Of a stretch of DNA of 41,772 nucleotides, positions 14,941 through 22,604 are shown piece by piece; position 1 is the first letter of the stretch; each line of letters begins with the position of its first letter. Source of the stretch: Cyanobium sp. CZS25K (lineage in GTDB: Bacteria; Cyanobacteriota; Cyanobacteriia; PCC-6307; Cyanobiaceae); assembly GCA_030373325.1 (NCBI GenBank), contig JAUCZB010000023.1:1-41772 (forward strand), given 5' to 3'. A program made the position numbers and the translations under genes. The notes under the pieces were generated by a model. It was not told where the DNA came from and did not search any database. It saw only the letters and a program-made list of their open reading frames with translations.

Positions 14941-16524
14941 CTAGGCAGCGGTCGCAGAGGCGATGCCGAGTCGCCGCAGCACCGGCAGGCGCTCGCGGGA
15001 GAAGGTTTCCCAGAACTCCTGCAGCTGGCCCAGGGCCTGCTCCGGCTCCTCGATCGGACGACCCTCGGGGTCTTTCACGCTGCCGCCGGCCATCGTGATC
15101 CCCATCCACACCAGCTGGACCACGTCTTCGGAGGAAAGATCGGCGTTGGCCGCCTGCAGGAAGAACGCCTCCAGCAGGGTGATGGCGACGGGCTGGAGCA
15201 GCACAGGCGAGAGCAGGGCGCCGATCTCCTCACCCGCCGTGATCTGGTCGAGGCACTGTTGGTTGAAGCTGGAGATGGAGTCCCCTGAAGCTTCAGCGCC
15301 GGCGCCGCTGGAGAAGCTCACGCCCACCACTCCCGCGCCGATGAGAACGGAGAGCCTCATCAGCGCATCCCCGAGATCCAGCGAGGCCTGTTCCATCAGC
15401 CAACCCAGGCTCTGAGACTGATCGGCAAGGGTGCTCTTCAACGACCGCACGAAGCTGGGATCGACACCCAGCCGACCCAGGGCCGTGTCGAATTCACATC
15501 TGTCGTCCTCCGCTCCAGCGCAGGAATGCAGCCGCAGGTCCGCCAGGTTCTGGCGGCGCCATGGCGCCGATGGCGGACAGGCCCCCCGGGCGAAGAGATC
15601 GCGCCGGAACGTCTGGTTGATCGCCAGATCGAGCAGCACCTCCCGCATGGGAGCATCGGCCGCCTCCATCACAAGGGTGCGCCGCTCCGGATCCAGCATC
15701 TCCGGGAACATCTCCGGCAGGGAGGCCGAGCCGATGTGCGTGAGGCCATGGGCCGCACACAGCCGGTGCATGGGGCCCACGTAGAGGGGTTGGTGGGCCG
15801 AGTGGTATTCACCCATCAGGTAGGGCTCCGGGCTCAACTGAAGACGCTCCACCAGGGCTCTGAGCCCTGGAAGTTCCTTGCCCAGGGGCCAGGCGTTGTC
15901 CTCCGTGCCCGTGCATCTGGACAGGGTCTCCGCCGCTTTGCGAATGCCTGCGGGGGAAGTGCTGCCTCCCGTGCGCAGGGCCTCTTCCTGGCTCAGCATC
16001 TGCAGGGTGCTGCGCGCCAACCAGCCCGGATAGGTGTTGTAGGAGCAGTAGAAGATCCCACCCGGGCGCAGCAGACAACCCGCCGCGGCGATGAGCGCCT
16101 GCCTCACCTCGGGCGCCACCCAGCTGGCCATCCCATGGGCGACCACGACGTCGTAGGCCTCCGGCCAGCCACGGCAGGGTCCCGTGCTGGGCAGCCCCTC
16201 CGCGAAGCTCGTCAGATCCGCCAGGGCGAATTGCACATTGCCCAGGCCCAGCGCTTCCGCCTTCGCGTTGGCGCCAGCGATGTGGGTGGGGTTCAGGTCA
16301 AGCCCGTAGAAGTGGGTCTGGGGGTGGGCGGCGGCGTTGAACAGCAGGTTCAGGCCGTGGCCGCAACCGAACTCCAGATAGCTGAACCCGGTGTTGGCCA
16401 GGCCGGGATCGATCCGGTGACGGCCCCCCAGGAGCGTGGCCAACAGGAGCCAGGACACGGACAGCTCCCGGTGCAGGAAAGCCCCGTAGGTCTTGTCGAT
16501 GGGATAGGCGGGCTTGGACTCCAT
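14941..16524 (-). CDS. Class I SAM methyltransferase with methyltransferase regulatory domain (1)
   Basis: This 527-residue protein has a Rossmann methyltransferase domain in its first 200 residues, with motif I YLEFGCGHGLNLLF, the acidic second strand FYGLDLNPTHIAGA and the conserved block FYCSYNTYPGWLARSTLQML. The middle region (about 215-340, with YLMGEYHSAHQPLYVGPMHR) matches the methyltransferase regulatory domain family (PF10119). A long helical C-terminus follows. The substrate is unknown. The protein at 23845-25497 is a paralogue of the same architecture that sits in a pseudopilin operon. Here lepA follows 51 nt downstream on the same strand. Confidence 0.85.
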   Translation of the reverse strand: MESKPAYPIDKTYGAFLHRELSVSWLLLATLLGGRHRIDPGLANTGFSYLEFGCGHGLNLLFNAAAHPQTHFYGLDLNPTHIAGANAKAEALGLGNVQFALADLTSFAEGLPSTGPCRGWPEAYDVVVAHGMASWVAPEVRQALIAAAGCLLRPGGIFYCSYNTYPGWLARSTLQMLSQEEALRTGGSTSPAGIRKAAETLSRCTGTEDNAWPLGKELPGLRALVERLQLSPEPYLMGEYHSAHQPLYVGPMHRLCAAHGLTHIGSASLPEMFPEMLDPERRTLVMEAADAPMREVLLDLAINQTFRRDLFARGACPPSAPWRRQNLADLRLHSCAGAEDDRCEFDTALGRLGVDPSFVRSLKSTLADQSQSLGWLMEQASLDLGDALMRLSVLIGAGVVGVSFSSGAGAEASGDSISSFNQQCLDQITAGEEIGALLSPVLLQPVAITLLEAFFLQAANADLSSEDVVQLVWMGITMAGGSVKDPEGRPIEEPEQALGQLQEFWETFSRERLPVLRRLGIASATAA

Positions 16525-16615
16525 CCCGGTGTGGCAGGCGCTTTGGGCGCAGGATGCCTCAGGAAACGACCCCTGCCACCGTCCTGGACCGATCGTCGGC
16601 CCTGACCTTTCATCT

Positions 16616-16637
16616 GGACTAAACTAAGACTTAGTCC
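16616..16637. promoter_or_regulatory. Palindromic operator upstream of the Phd/PIN pair
   Basis: The 22-bp segment holds ACTAAG-A-CTTAGT as a perfect inverted repeat inside a wider GGACTAA...TTAGTCC symmetry. It ends 12 bases before the antitoxin start and lies in the gap shared with the divergent methyltransferase gene. Autorepression by the Phd-like antitoxin is the likely role. Confidence 0.55.
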
Positions 16638-16649
16638 GATAGGTTCGGA

Positions 16650-16931
16650 ATGTCGACGTCAGCGCACCCCTCGGGGCCCCTTCTCACTCCGGTGCAGGTC
16701 AACGTGCATGAGGCCAAGACCCAGCTATCCCGCCTGCTAGTGCAGGTGGAGGCCGGACAGGAGGTCGTGATTGCCCGGGCCGGGGTGCCGATCGCCCGGC
16801 TGGTGTCTTGCCACGGACGGTCCGGGGGCCTCGCCCCGCCGGGAGCCATGGCCGGTGCGATCAGCCTTTCCGACGATTTCGACGCCCCACTCGGCGCTCT
16901 TTTCGTCTCCGACCTCTTCCCCGAGGATTGA
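16650..16931 (+). CDS. Phd/YefM-type antitoxin
   Basis: The 93-residue product has a short variable leader and then VNVHEAKTQLSRLLVQVEAG and QEVVIARAGVPIARLV, the standard Phd/YefM fold that dimerises and binds operator DNA. The acidic C-terminus (SLSDDFDAPLGALFVSDLF) would bind the toxin. The PIN gene starts four bases after its stop. The palindrome at 16616-16637 is a likely operator. The true start could be slightly downstream, because the first 15 residues have no family match. Confidence 0.85.
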   Translation: MSTSAHPSGPLLTPVQVNVHEAKTQLSRLLVQVEAGQEVVIARAGVPIARLVSCHGRSGGLAPPGAMAGAISLSDDFDAPLGALFVSDLFPED

Positions 16932-16935
16932 GCCC

Positions 16936-17325
16936 ATGGCCCGTCTGCTGCTTGACACCCACCTGGTGCTTTGGTGGCTGAGCGCCGATCCGCGCCTGTC
17001 TACCTCCGTGGTCAGCCTGTTGCAGGAGACCGGCCAGGAGGTCTTTGTCAGCCAGGCCTCACTCTGGGAAATGGCCATCAAGAGGTCACTCGGACGCCTC
17101 TCGGCCGATCTGGCGCAGGTGGAGCGCAGCATTGCAGAACAGGGCTTCCGCTGGCTGAGCCTGCGCAATGAACACCTGCTCAGCGTCGGAACGCTGGAGT
17201 TCGTTGAGGGTCATCGCGATCCCTTCGATCGGCTCCTCGTGGCCCAGAGCCGTTGCGAACCCCTGCTGCTGCTGAGCGCCGACCGCCAGCTGGCGGCCTA
17301 TGGCGCGACCGTGCGGCTCGTCTGA
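16936..17325 (+). CDS. VapC-like PIN toxin
   Basis: This 129-residue protein has PIN motifs LLLDTHLVLWWLSADPRLS, VSQASLWEMAIKRSLGRL, GHRDPFDRLLVAQ and LLSADRQLAAYG, giving all four acidic positions. 'LLDTHxxLWW' with 'DPFDRLLxAQ' is typical of the Phd-linked PIN subgroup found in many cyanobacteria. The gene is complete, begins at ATG four nt after the antitoxin and should encode an active RNase. The nfu gene follows 45 nt downstream. Confidence 0.88.
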   Translation: MARLLLDTHLVLWWLSADPRLSTSVVSLLQETGQEVFVSQASLWEMAIKRSLGRLSADLAQVERSIAEQGFRWLSLRNEHLLSVGTLEFVEGHRDPFDRLLVAQSRCEPLLLLSADRQLAAYGATVRLV

Positions 17326-17370
17326 TCCGGCCGCGGGCTTCCTAAGCTCCTGAAAAGCCCCTACCTCCCC

Positions 17371-17643
17371 ATGAGCACCGAAACCGCCACCCCCGACGCC
17401 GGCACCGACCCCCGCGCCCTCACGATCGAGAACGTGGAGCGCACCCTCGATGAGCTGCGCCCCTACCTGATGGCCGACGGCGGCAACGTCGAAGTGGTCG
17501 AGATCGATGGCCCGATCGTGAAGGTGCGCCTGCAGGGCGCCTGCGGCTCCTGCCCCAGCAGCACCATGACCCTCAAGATGGGCATCGAACGCAAGCTGCG
17601 CGAGGCGATCCCGGAAGTGAGCGAAGTGGTGCAGGTGCTCTGA
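17371..17643 (+). CDS. nfu: NifU-like iron-sulfur scaffold protein Nfu
   Basis: The 90-residue product is a single Nfu domain. It contains [20 protein letters not shown] and then [20 protein letters not shown] with the CxxC pair that binds an exchangeable [4Fe-4S] or [2Fe-2S] cluster at a dimer interface. In cyanobacteria such short proteins (about 75-95 residues) transfer clusters to photosystem I and other apoproteins. The gene is followed by its own terminator-like hairpin (17668-17692), so it is likely transcribed alone. Confidence 0.95.
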   Translation: MSTETATPDAGTDPRALTIENVERTLDELRPYLMADGGNVEVVEIDGPIVKVRLQGACGSCPSSTMTLKMGIERKLREAIPEVSEVVQVL

Positions 17644-17667
17644 AACCTGCCTGAAATAACCCTGAGC

Positions 17668-17692
17668 AGCCTTCCCGCGTGGAGGGCTTTTT
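17668..17692 (+). terminator. Intrinsic terminator after nfu
   Basis: AGCCTTCC (17668-17675) pairs with GGAGGGCT (17681-17688) through one G-T pair, with a CGCGT loop, and is followed by TTTTC. It lies 25 nt beyond the nfu stop codon. Confidence 0.7.
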
Positions 17693-17843
17693 CATGACCG
17701 ATTGTCATCCTTCTCCTCCGCAACACCCAGCGCCCTAGGCAACCAAACTCAGGGAAAAGGGCCGTTCCGGTCGTAACTTGAAGTTGCAGCAAGGATGCTG
17801 CGCTCCCACAGGTTTTTGACGACGGCAGCGGAGGGGCAGAACG

Positions 17844-19475
17844 ATGACGAGGAAATGGCTTCTACGGGCGTTGGCTGGTTCCTCCAGGGCCAGAAAGGCG
17901 TTACCGCGATCCTCGGGATCGAGGGGCTCGATGGCGGCCGCCATCCTGATCGTCATGGCGGTGATGCTGGGGGCCCTTGCCATCTCCAACCGTTCCAGCA
18001 TGGCGGAGCTGGCCTCCGCCTACCAGAGCCAGAGCCGTGATGCCAAAGCCGCGGCCGACAGTGGCATGACGGCCGTGGTGAGTGAGCTCAACCGCCACCG
18101 CAACCGCCAGTTGCTCGTCCATGCCTGCCTGCTGGAGACGGCCACACCGGCCCAAATCAGCGCCAACCACGCGGTCAAGGTCGTGGATGGGCGTGCTTTC
18201 GCGAACGTGAGCACCACCTTCCCCAACAGCGCAGCCATCCCCACCGCCCAGACGATCAACATCGGCGATGGTTCCCAGCAGCGCTGGCGACTGATCGATG
18301 TCGACTGCTCCGGCGCCACGGCGGCCAGCGTGAATCAGGGCACGGTCGCCAACCCCATGACCGGTTCCGCCGCCGTGGCCCCCAGCACCGGGGAACTCAC
18401 CCTCACCGTGCGCGGCTTCGCCCTCCGCGGCGGGGCTGTTGTGGCCAGCAGCACCCTGCAGCAGACCCTGGAGGTGGTGCCCAAGTGCCTCGACCGCAGC
18501 CTGCGCGGCCTGAACAACGTCTTCGGCAACGACATCCGCCGCTGCAACCTGTCCCCGGGCTTCGGCTTCGTTGCCGGTGCCGCCGACGATGACAGCGGTG
18601 ATCTGGTGATCAAGGGTGGCTCCTACGACCTCAACATCGATCCGGTCACCTGTCTCGCCTCCAGCCCATCGGGCTGCGTCGACGGCCTGGCCCACACCAG
18701 CGTCAACGTGGTGGACGTCGACCTTCCCGCTCCGCTGGCCACCGCCAACACCACCTGCAGCGGCAGCTCGCCACCGGCCAGCTGCAACGTGACGGTGAGC
18801 AGTGACCTGACCCTGGCCACCCGAAACTTCGCCAGCTGGCCCGCCCCTTGGAGCACCATCTGCCGCCGTGAGGATGTCAACGGTGGCGCCTCGCCTCCGG
18901 GCACCTTCCACAACATCTCCTGCAGCCTCAACCGCCTCAGCACCGGCAACAACGACGAGCTGTTCTTCGACACCAGCGGCAACACTGCCGCCGAAACCAT
19001 CCCGGTGCGGCTGCACTTCCCCAACGCCTCCACCTCCTCGAACAAAAGCGTGTCGCGGGGCAACGGTTCCTCGGGGATCTACCAGTGCGATTCCGATGCC
19101 GGTGCCATCACCTGCACCACCACCACCCAGGGCGCTCCCCGCGCCGCCGACCTGGCCCTGTTCGGCTGCCCCGTGGGGGCCCCCGCCCCGTGTGGAAACC
19201 AGTATCTGGACCTGGGCAACGGCAATGGGGCCACCCAGAGCATGTTTCTGTACTTCCCCTACGGCAGCATCGAGATGGGCGGAAACCCGGCCTTCAAAGG
19301 AGTGATCTGGACGAATGATTTCTTCGCCAACGGCAATATCTCCGTCACCATTTCTCCATCTGATCTGGAGAGCGTCTGCAGCCTGATGAGGTTCTGCGGC
19401 AGCGATGACTCCCTCTACGAAACCTTTGCCATTGATTACGTCACCAGAGCCGTCAAGCGGCTCACCTACTTCTGA
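17844..19475 (+). CDS. Large PilX/GspK/HpsA-like minor pilin, cassette B gene 1
   Basis: This 543-residue protein has a basic leader of about 28 residues and then SMAAAILIVMAVMLGALAIS, a membrane helix preceded by glycine but without Glu5, followed by a helix with SRDAKAAADSGMTAVVSELN, the PilX-type region. The remaining 450 residues are extracellular-type sequence with many Ser/Thr/Asn and about 16 cysteines. The end (GVIWTNDFFANGNISVTISP) resembles the end of the 924-residue protein in cassette C. GGAGG at 17829 is a good ribosome-binding site. A tip or adhesin role is inferred. GspK-like tip proteins also lack Glu5. Confidence 0.6.
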   Translation: MTRKWLLRALAGSSRARKALPRSSGSRGSMAAAILIVMAVMLGALAISNRSSMAELASAYQSQSRDAKAAADSGMTAVVSELNRHRNRQLLVHACLLETATPAQISANHAVKVVDGRAFANVSTTFPNSAAIPTAQTINIGDGSQQRWRLIDVDCSGATAASVNQGTVANPMTGSAAVAPSTGELTLTVRGFALRGGAVVASSTLQQTLEVVPKCLDRSLRGLNNVFGNDIRRCNLSPGFGFVAGAADDDSGDLVIKGGSYDLNIDPVTCLASSPSGCVDGLAHTSVNVVDVDLPAPLATANTTCSGSSPPASCNVTVSSDLTLATRNFASWPAPWSTICRREDVNGGASPPGTFHNISCSLNRLSTGNNDELFFDTSGNTAAETIPVRLHFPNASTSSNKSVSRGNGSSGIYQCDSDAGAITCTTTTQGAPRAADLALFGCPVGAPAPCGNQYLDLGNGNGATQSMFLYFPYGSIEMGGNPAFKGVIWTNDFFANGNISVTISPSDLESVCSLMRFCGSDDSLYETFAIDYVTRAVKRLTYF

Positions 19476-19481
19476 ACCGCC

Positions 19482-20090
19482 GTGAAGCGCTCCCCTCCCA
19501 TTCCTGTCCAGCCGCACCGCCAGCGCCGGTTGCTCGCCAGTGGCTTCTCGTTGGTCGAGCTGATGGTGGCCTCGGTGCTGCTGGTGCTGTCCCTCACCGG
19601 CACGTCGGTCCTGTTCATCGAATCCAACCGGAGTTCAGCGGCGGCGTCATTGCGCTACCGCCAGCAGGCCCTGGTGGACACGGATCTGGCCCGGGTGCGG
19701 CGGCTCAACGACCGCTACACCTGTGCCTCCGGCAGCTGCACCAGCCTGGGAACGGCGGAGCTCGGCAAGAACGATTTCTTCCCCGCCCCCACCTCCACCG
19801 CCGCCGATGGCAACAGCGCCGCCGGCGATGCCTTCGAGGCCCTCTGCAACTCCACCGGCCTGCTCACCCAGCTGGTGGCCGACATCGGTGCCACCCCGGC
19901 GGCCCTTACGACGGCCGGCATCAACTACACCATCGACCCCAACAACCAGGGGCAGCAGACCATCAGCGAATTCGGCACCAACGTGGTACGCAATCTTCAC
20001 CGCTACACGATCACCTACACCAACAGCACCAGCGGCGAACTGCTGCGCCGGGTCACGCTCGTGCCCACCACCGTCGCCTGGTGCCCCTGA
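19482..20090 (+). CDS. PilV/GspI-like pseudopilin, cassette B gene 2
   Basis: The product of 202 residues begins at GTG (19482), six nt after the previous gene. The leader ends ASG and the mature protein starts FSLVELMVASVLLVLSLTGT, with Glu5. The following helix runs through RYRQQALVDTDLARVRRLND, and the globular part contains the close cysteine pair TCASGSCTS and ends TLVPTTVAWCP. The cassette C counterpart has the same layout (LTCCSGTCLVA and a similar end, SIVPPMANFCT), so the two are paralogues. It is probably an inner-membrane-anchored minor pseudopilin processed by PilD. Confidence 0.75.
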   Translation: MKRSPPIPVQPHRQRRLLASGFSLVELMVASVLLVLSLTGTSVLFIESNRSSAAASLRYRQQALVDTDLARVRRLNDRYTCASGSCTSLGTAELGKNDFFPAPTSTAADGNSAAGDAFEALCNSTGLLTQLVADIGATPAALTTAGINYTIDPNNQGQQTISEFGTNVVRNLHRYTITYTNSTSGELLRRVTLVPTTVAWCP

Positions 20091-20677
20091 TGAAACACCC
20101 CTCCAACGCCGGCTTCACCATCATCGAAATCATCATCGTCACGGTGCTCGTGGGGATCATCTCCGCCGTTGGCATCCACGCCTCCGGCAATGAATGGCGG
20201 CGGGAGCGGGTGAATGCGGTGGCCACCGAACTGGCGGGCTGGCTGGAAGCGGTGCGGCGCACCTCCCTGAAGGGCAATGCCTGCCAGGTGACCATCAGCG
20301 GCGGCAGCCTGTCGGGCGGCGCCACCCTGGCCACCGCCTCAGAACTGCTCTCGAACGGGCCCAATCCCAACCCCACCATCGCCAACAACTGCCTCACGGG
20401 CCAGCCGATGCGGATCAGCGAAACCCTCGGCCACTCCACCTACGTGATTGCCCCGGGCGGCAACACCAGCTTCAAGTTCACCCCCCGCGGCACGGTCAAT
20501 GCCGCGGCCGCCAACACCCAGCTCACCAGCCCGGTGGTGATCGCGATCTCCCTGGCGGGCACCAGCGGGCCGACGCGCTGTGTCCGCATCTCCGAAGGCC
20601 TCGGCCTGATCAGTGTTGGCGCCAGCAACGCCATCGCCGTCACCTGCCCCGAGAGCAGCTACGGAGGCACCCTCTGA
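20090..20677 (+). CDS. FimT/GspH-like pseudopilin, cassette B gene 3
   Basis: This 195-residue protein starts at ATG 20090, overlapping the previous stop (TGATG). The leader is MKHPSNAG, and the mature protein starts FTIIEIIIVTVLVGIISAVG. The segment NEWRRERVNAVATELAGWLE is nearly the same as in the cassette C counterpart (VQWRRERVNAAALELTSWLE). The GspH-like globular domain includes FKFTPRGTVNAA and ends with TRCVRISEGLGLISVG. These shared blocks identify the cassettes as duplicates. The protein is expected in the pilus or pseudopilus tip complex. Confidence 0.8.
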   Translation: MKHPSNAGFTIIEIIIVTVLVGIISAVGIHASGNEWRRERVNAVATELAGWLEAVRRTSLKGNACQVTISGGSLSGGATLATASELLSNGPNPNPTIANNCLTGQPMRISETLGHSTYVIAPGGNTSFKFTPRGTVNAAAANTQLTSPVVIAISLAGTSGPTRCVRISEGLGLISVGASNAIAVTCPESSYGGTL

Positions 20678-20681
20678 AGCC

Positions 20682-21221
20682 ATGACACACCCCACATCCC
20701 ATCTCCACCTACGCCGGCAGTGGCACCGGGGCTTCACCCTGGTCGAACTGCTGATCAGCTCCTTGATCATGGGCGTGATCTTCGCGGCGGGCAGCAACGT
20801 GATGGTGACCCAGATCCGGGTGTCGGCCCAGCAGGAATCCGTGCGGCGCCTCGAGGACCACTGGGGCCGCATCAACCATTTGCTCGACAGAGATATCACC
20901 GAATCCGCCTCGGCGGCTGCCGTTGCTAACACCTCCCTCACCCTCACCCTCTCGGGCGGTCAGACGATCACCTACGCCTTCGACGCCGGTACCCGAACAA
21001 TCACAAGGACAGGCCCGCCGATCAACGACAACGGCAGCTTGAATCTCACGTCCGGGACCGACCCCGTCGCGTCCGTGCTGCTCACCGACGTCGATGCCTT
21101 CGCGCCCACGATCACCAACAGCCGTGAACCCACCTACACCCTGGCCATCAGCGATGGGCTCGGGGCGTCGTTCACGGGGCTCTCCAGCTCGACGCGATCG
21201 CGCTCATGCAGCTACCCCTGA
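20682..21221 (+). CDS. PilW/GspJ-like pseudopilin, cassette B gene 4
   Basis: The 179-residue product has leader MTHPTSHLHLRRQWHRG and mature start FTLVELLISSLIMGVIFAAG, with Glu5. The following helix includes RRLEDHWGRINHLLDRDITE, as in PilW-type proteins where this region reads 'xDxxxIxxLLxxE'. The globular part is beta-rich with LSGGQTITYAFDAGTRTITR. It starts four nt after gene 3. The end, ARSRSCSYP-like, is compatible with the family but short. A late frameshift cannot be excluded, because an alternative frame continues for some codons. Confidence 0.72.
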   Translation: MTHPTSHLHLRRQWHRGFTLVELLISSLIMGVIFAAGSNVMVTQIRVSAQQESVRRLEDHWGRINHLLDRDITESASAAAVANTSLTLTLSGGQTITYAFDAGTRTITRTGPPINDNGSLNLTSGTDPVASVLLTDVDAFAPTITNSREPTYTLAISDGLGASFTGLSSSTRSRSCSYP

Positions 21222-21231
21222 GCCGCGACCG

Positions 21232-21764
21232 ATGCATTGCCGCCGTCCAGCCCTGTTCCTGATCGCACTGCTGCCTTCGCTGCTGTGGCTGCAAGGCTGC
21301 CAACGGGCCCCGGTCGTGGTGAGCGATCAGCAACGGGCCGCCTGCCGCAGTCAAGCCGAACGGGCCGTCACCCCCGAGGATGCCATGCTGCGCAACTCCG
21401 TCTGCCTGGCTGAGGCCCTCAAGGCCAAAGACAGGCCCGCCGCCGCGCCGCCACCGGTGGTAGCTCCGCCGCCGGCCGCAGCGCCCATCGATCGCTACCG
21501 CTATTGCCGGGTGCATCAGGCGACCGTACGGGCCGCCTCATCCCGCCTGATCAACGCCGCCAAGCCCCTGATGGTGGCCTCCAAGCACGACTCCCCCGAC
21601 AGCGAGGAGTCCGCTCTGCCCAGCAGGCGTACGACGCGGCGGTGGCGGAGCTGGAGCGGCTGCTGCCCCTGGAGATCCGCAACGGCATGGATCTGCTGCC
21701 CACGGCCGTCGAGGCCTACAGCCGCTGCGATCGCCACGTGCTGGAGGGTACGGCCGGTCCGTAG
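21232..21764 (+). pseudogene. Lipoprotein gene with a single-base frameshift
   Basis: The gene starts at ATG 21232, ten nt after cassette B, with the lipoprotein signal ALFLIALLPSLLWLQGC (lipobox LQGC). An alanine/proline linker (AAPPPVVAPPPAAAP) and a helical domain, RYRYCRVHQATVRAASSRLI, follow. Near 21605 the frame is lost: the sensible continuation SAQQAYDAAVAELERLLPLE to CDRHVLEGTAGP and stop at 21764 lies in another frame. Insertion of one G (GAGGAG-TCC to GAGGAGGTCC) restores it. It may be a recent mutation or a sequencing error. Position suggests a lipoprotein partner of the pilin cassette; I do not recognise the family. Confidence 0.6.
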
Positions 21765-21766
21765 GA

Positions 21767-22234
21767 CTACGGGTCAGGTCCGATCCAGTGGTGGGCCAGG
21801 CCCAGGGTGGCGGCGGCTTGTATCAGCGCCTGGTCGGCTGTGGTGAGGATCAACTTCTCCCGACTGGCGATCGCCAGATGGAGGGCATCGCCACTTCGCA
21901 GCGGCAGACTCTCCACCTCCTGCAACCACTGCCTGGCCAGCAGGAAATCGGTTCCCCGCGGTTCCAGCAATTGCAGGCGCTCGCGGCGGAAGCACTCAAA
22001 TTCAGCGTGGATGGCCCCGGCACGATCAGCGCTGAGATCACCCCGGCGCACACAAAGGGAGACCACGCCGGCGAACTCCACCAGCACCCAGTGGCTGACC
22101 CAGAGTGGAGCATTGCCCTGGTTGAGAAACCACTGTTCCGCCGCACCGAAGCCGGCGTCGTTCAGGAAAAGGGACAGGACCACGCAGGTGTCGACATACG
22201 GAGCCGCCATCGGATGGCGGGTTTGGGGCGTCAT
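21767..22234 (-). CDS. VapC-like PIN toxin
   Basis: This 155-residue protein shows the PIN acidic motifs PYVDTCVVLSLFLND, the glutamate in VSHWVLVEFAGVVSLCVRRG, the aspartate in RSGDALHLAIA and the late ILTTADQALIQAA. It belongs to the 'DTCVxxxLF' VapC subgroup coupled to Phd-like antitoxins. Its ATG overlaps the antitoxin stop in ATGA (22234-22231). The gene ends three nt from the broken lipoprotein gene, convergent with it. Nothing in the sequence suggests loss of function. Confidence 0.87.
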   Translation of the reverse strand: MTPQTRHPMAAPYVDTCVVLSLFLNDAGFGAAEQWFLNQGNAPLWVSHWVLVEFAGVVSLCVRRGDLSADRAGAIHAEFECFRRERLQLLEPRGTDFLLARQWLQEVESLPLRSGDALHLAIASREKLILTTADQALIQAAATLGLAHHWIGPDP

Positions 22235-22482
22235 CCCCGATCCCGCCGCAGCTCGCCGACGAGGGCAACAGCGTTCCCCGCCAAGGGGGCCTGGTTGCCG
22301 TGAAACCGCCGCAGCCGCTCCGGCCATGAAAGCGCGCCATCCTTCGCCAGGGCAGGGAGTTCGCGCACCAGTCGGGCCACCGGTTGGCCGCGGCGGGTGA
22401 TCACCACCTCGTCGCCCATCTCCACCGCATCCAGCAGGGCTGAGAGCTGCGCTTTCGCTTCAACCAGGCCGACGGAACGCAT
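22231..22482 (-). CDS. Phd-type antitoxin
   Basis: The 83-residue product starts MRSVGLVEAKAQLSALLDAV and continues EMGDEVVITRRGQPVARLV, the typical Phd/YefM antitoxin core. The C-terminal half, with LSWPERLRRFHGNQAPLAG, is the likely toxin-binding part. It is coupled to the PIN gene by a four-base overlap. A perfect 12-bp palindrome, GATGGCGCCATC, lies 37 nt upstream (22519-22530) and may be its operator. The gene is divergent from serS. Confidence 0.87.
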   Translation of the reverse strand: MRSVGLVEAKAQLSALLDAVEMGDEVVITRRGQPVARLVRELPALAKDGALSWPERLRRFHGNQAPLAGNAVALVGELRRDRG

Positions 22483-22518
22483 GGTCAGGTGGTCAGATGG
22501 TTTAAGAACTGTAGGGCC

Positions 22519-22530
22519 GATGGCGCCATC
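22519..22530. promoter_or_regulatory. 12-bp palindrome between phd and serS
   Basis: GATGGCGCCATC is a perfect palindrome in the 122-nt divergent gap between the Phd-type antitoxin gene and serS. It is a possible autoregulatory operator. The assignment rests on symmetry and position only. Confidence 0.35.
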
Positions 22531-22604
22531 GACCCCAACCTCAGGGGCGACCGGATCTTGGCTTCAGATCTGGAACGCCCGGTCCGTAGGCTGCCCCCAA
22601 GACG

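Noticed and set aside
13372..15288. Long plus-strand open frame of 638 codons opposite lepA and the methyltransferase
   Set aside because: It is the antisense shadow of two clearly supported genes. The composition is histidine/glutamine/glycine rich, as expected from reverse reading of GC-rich codons.
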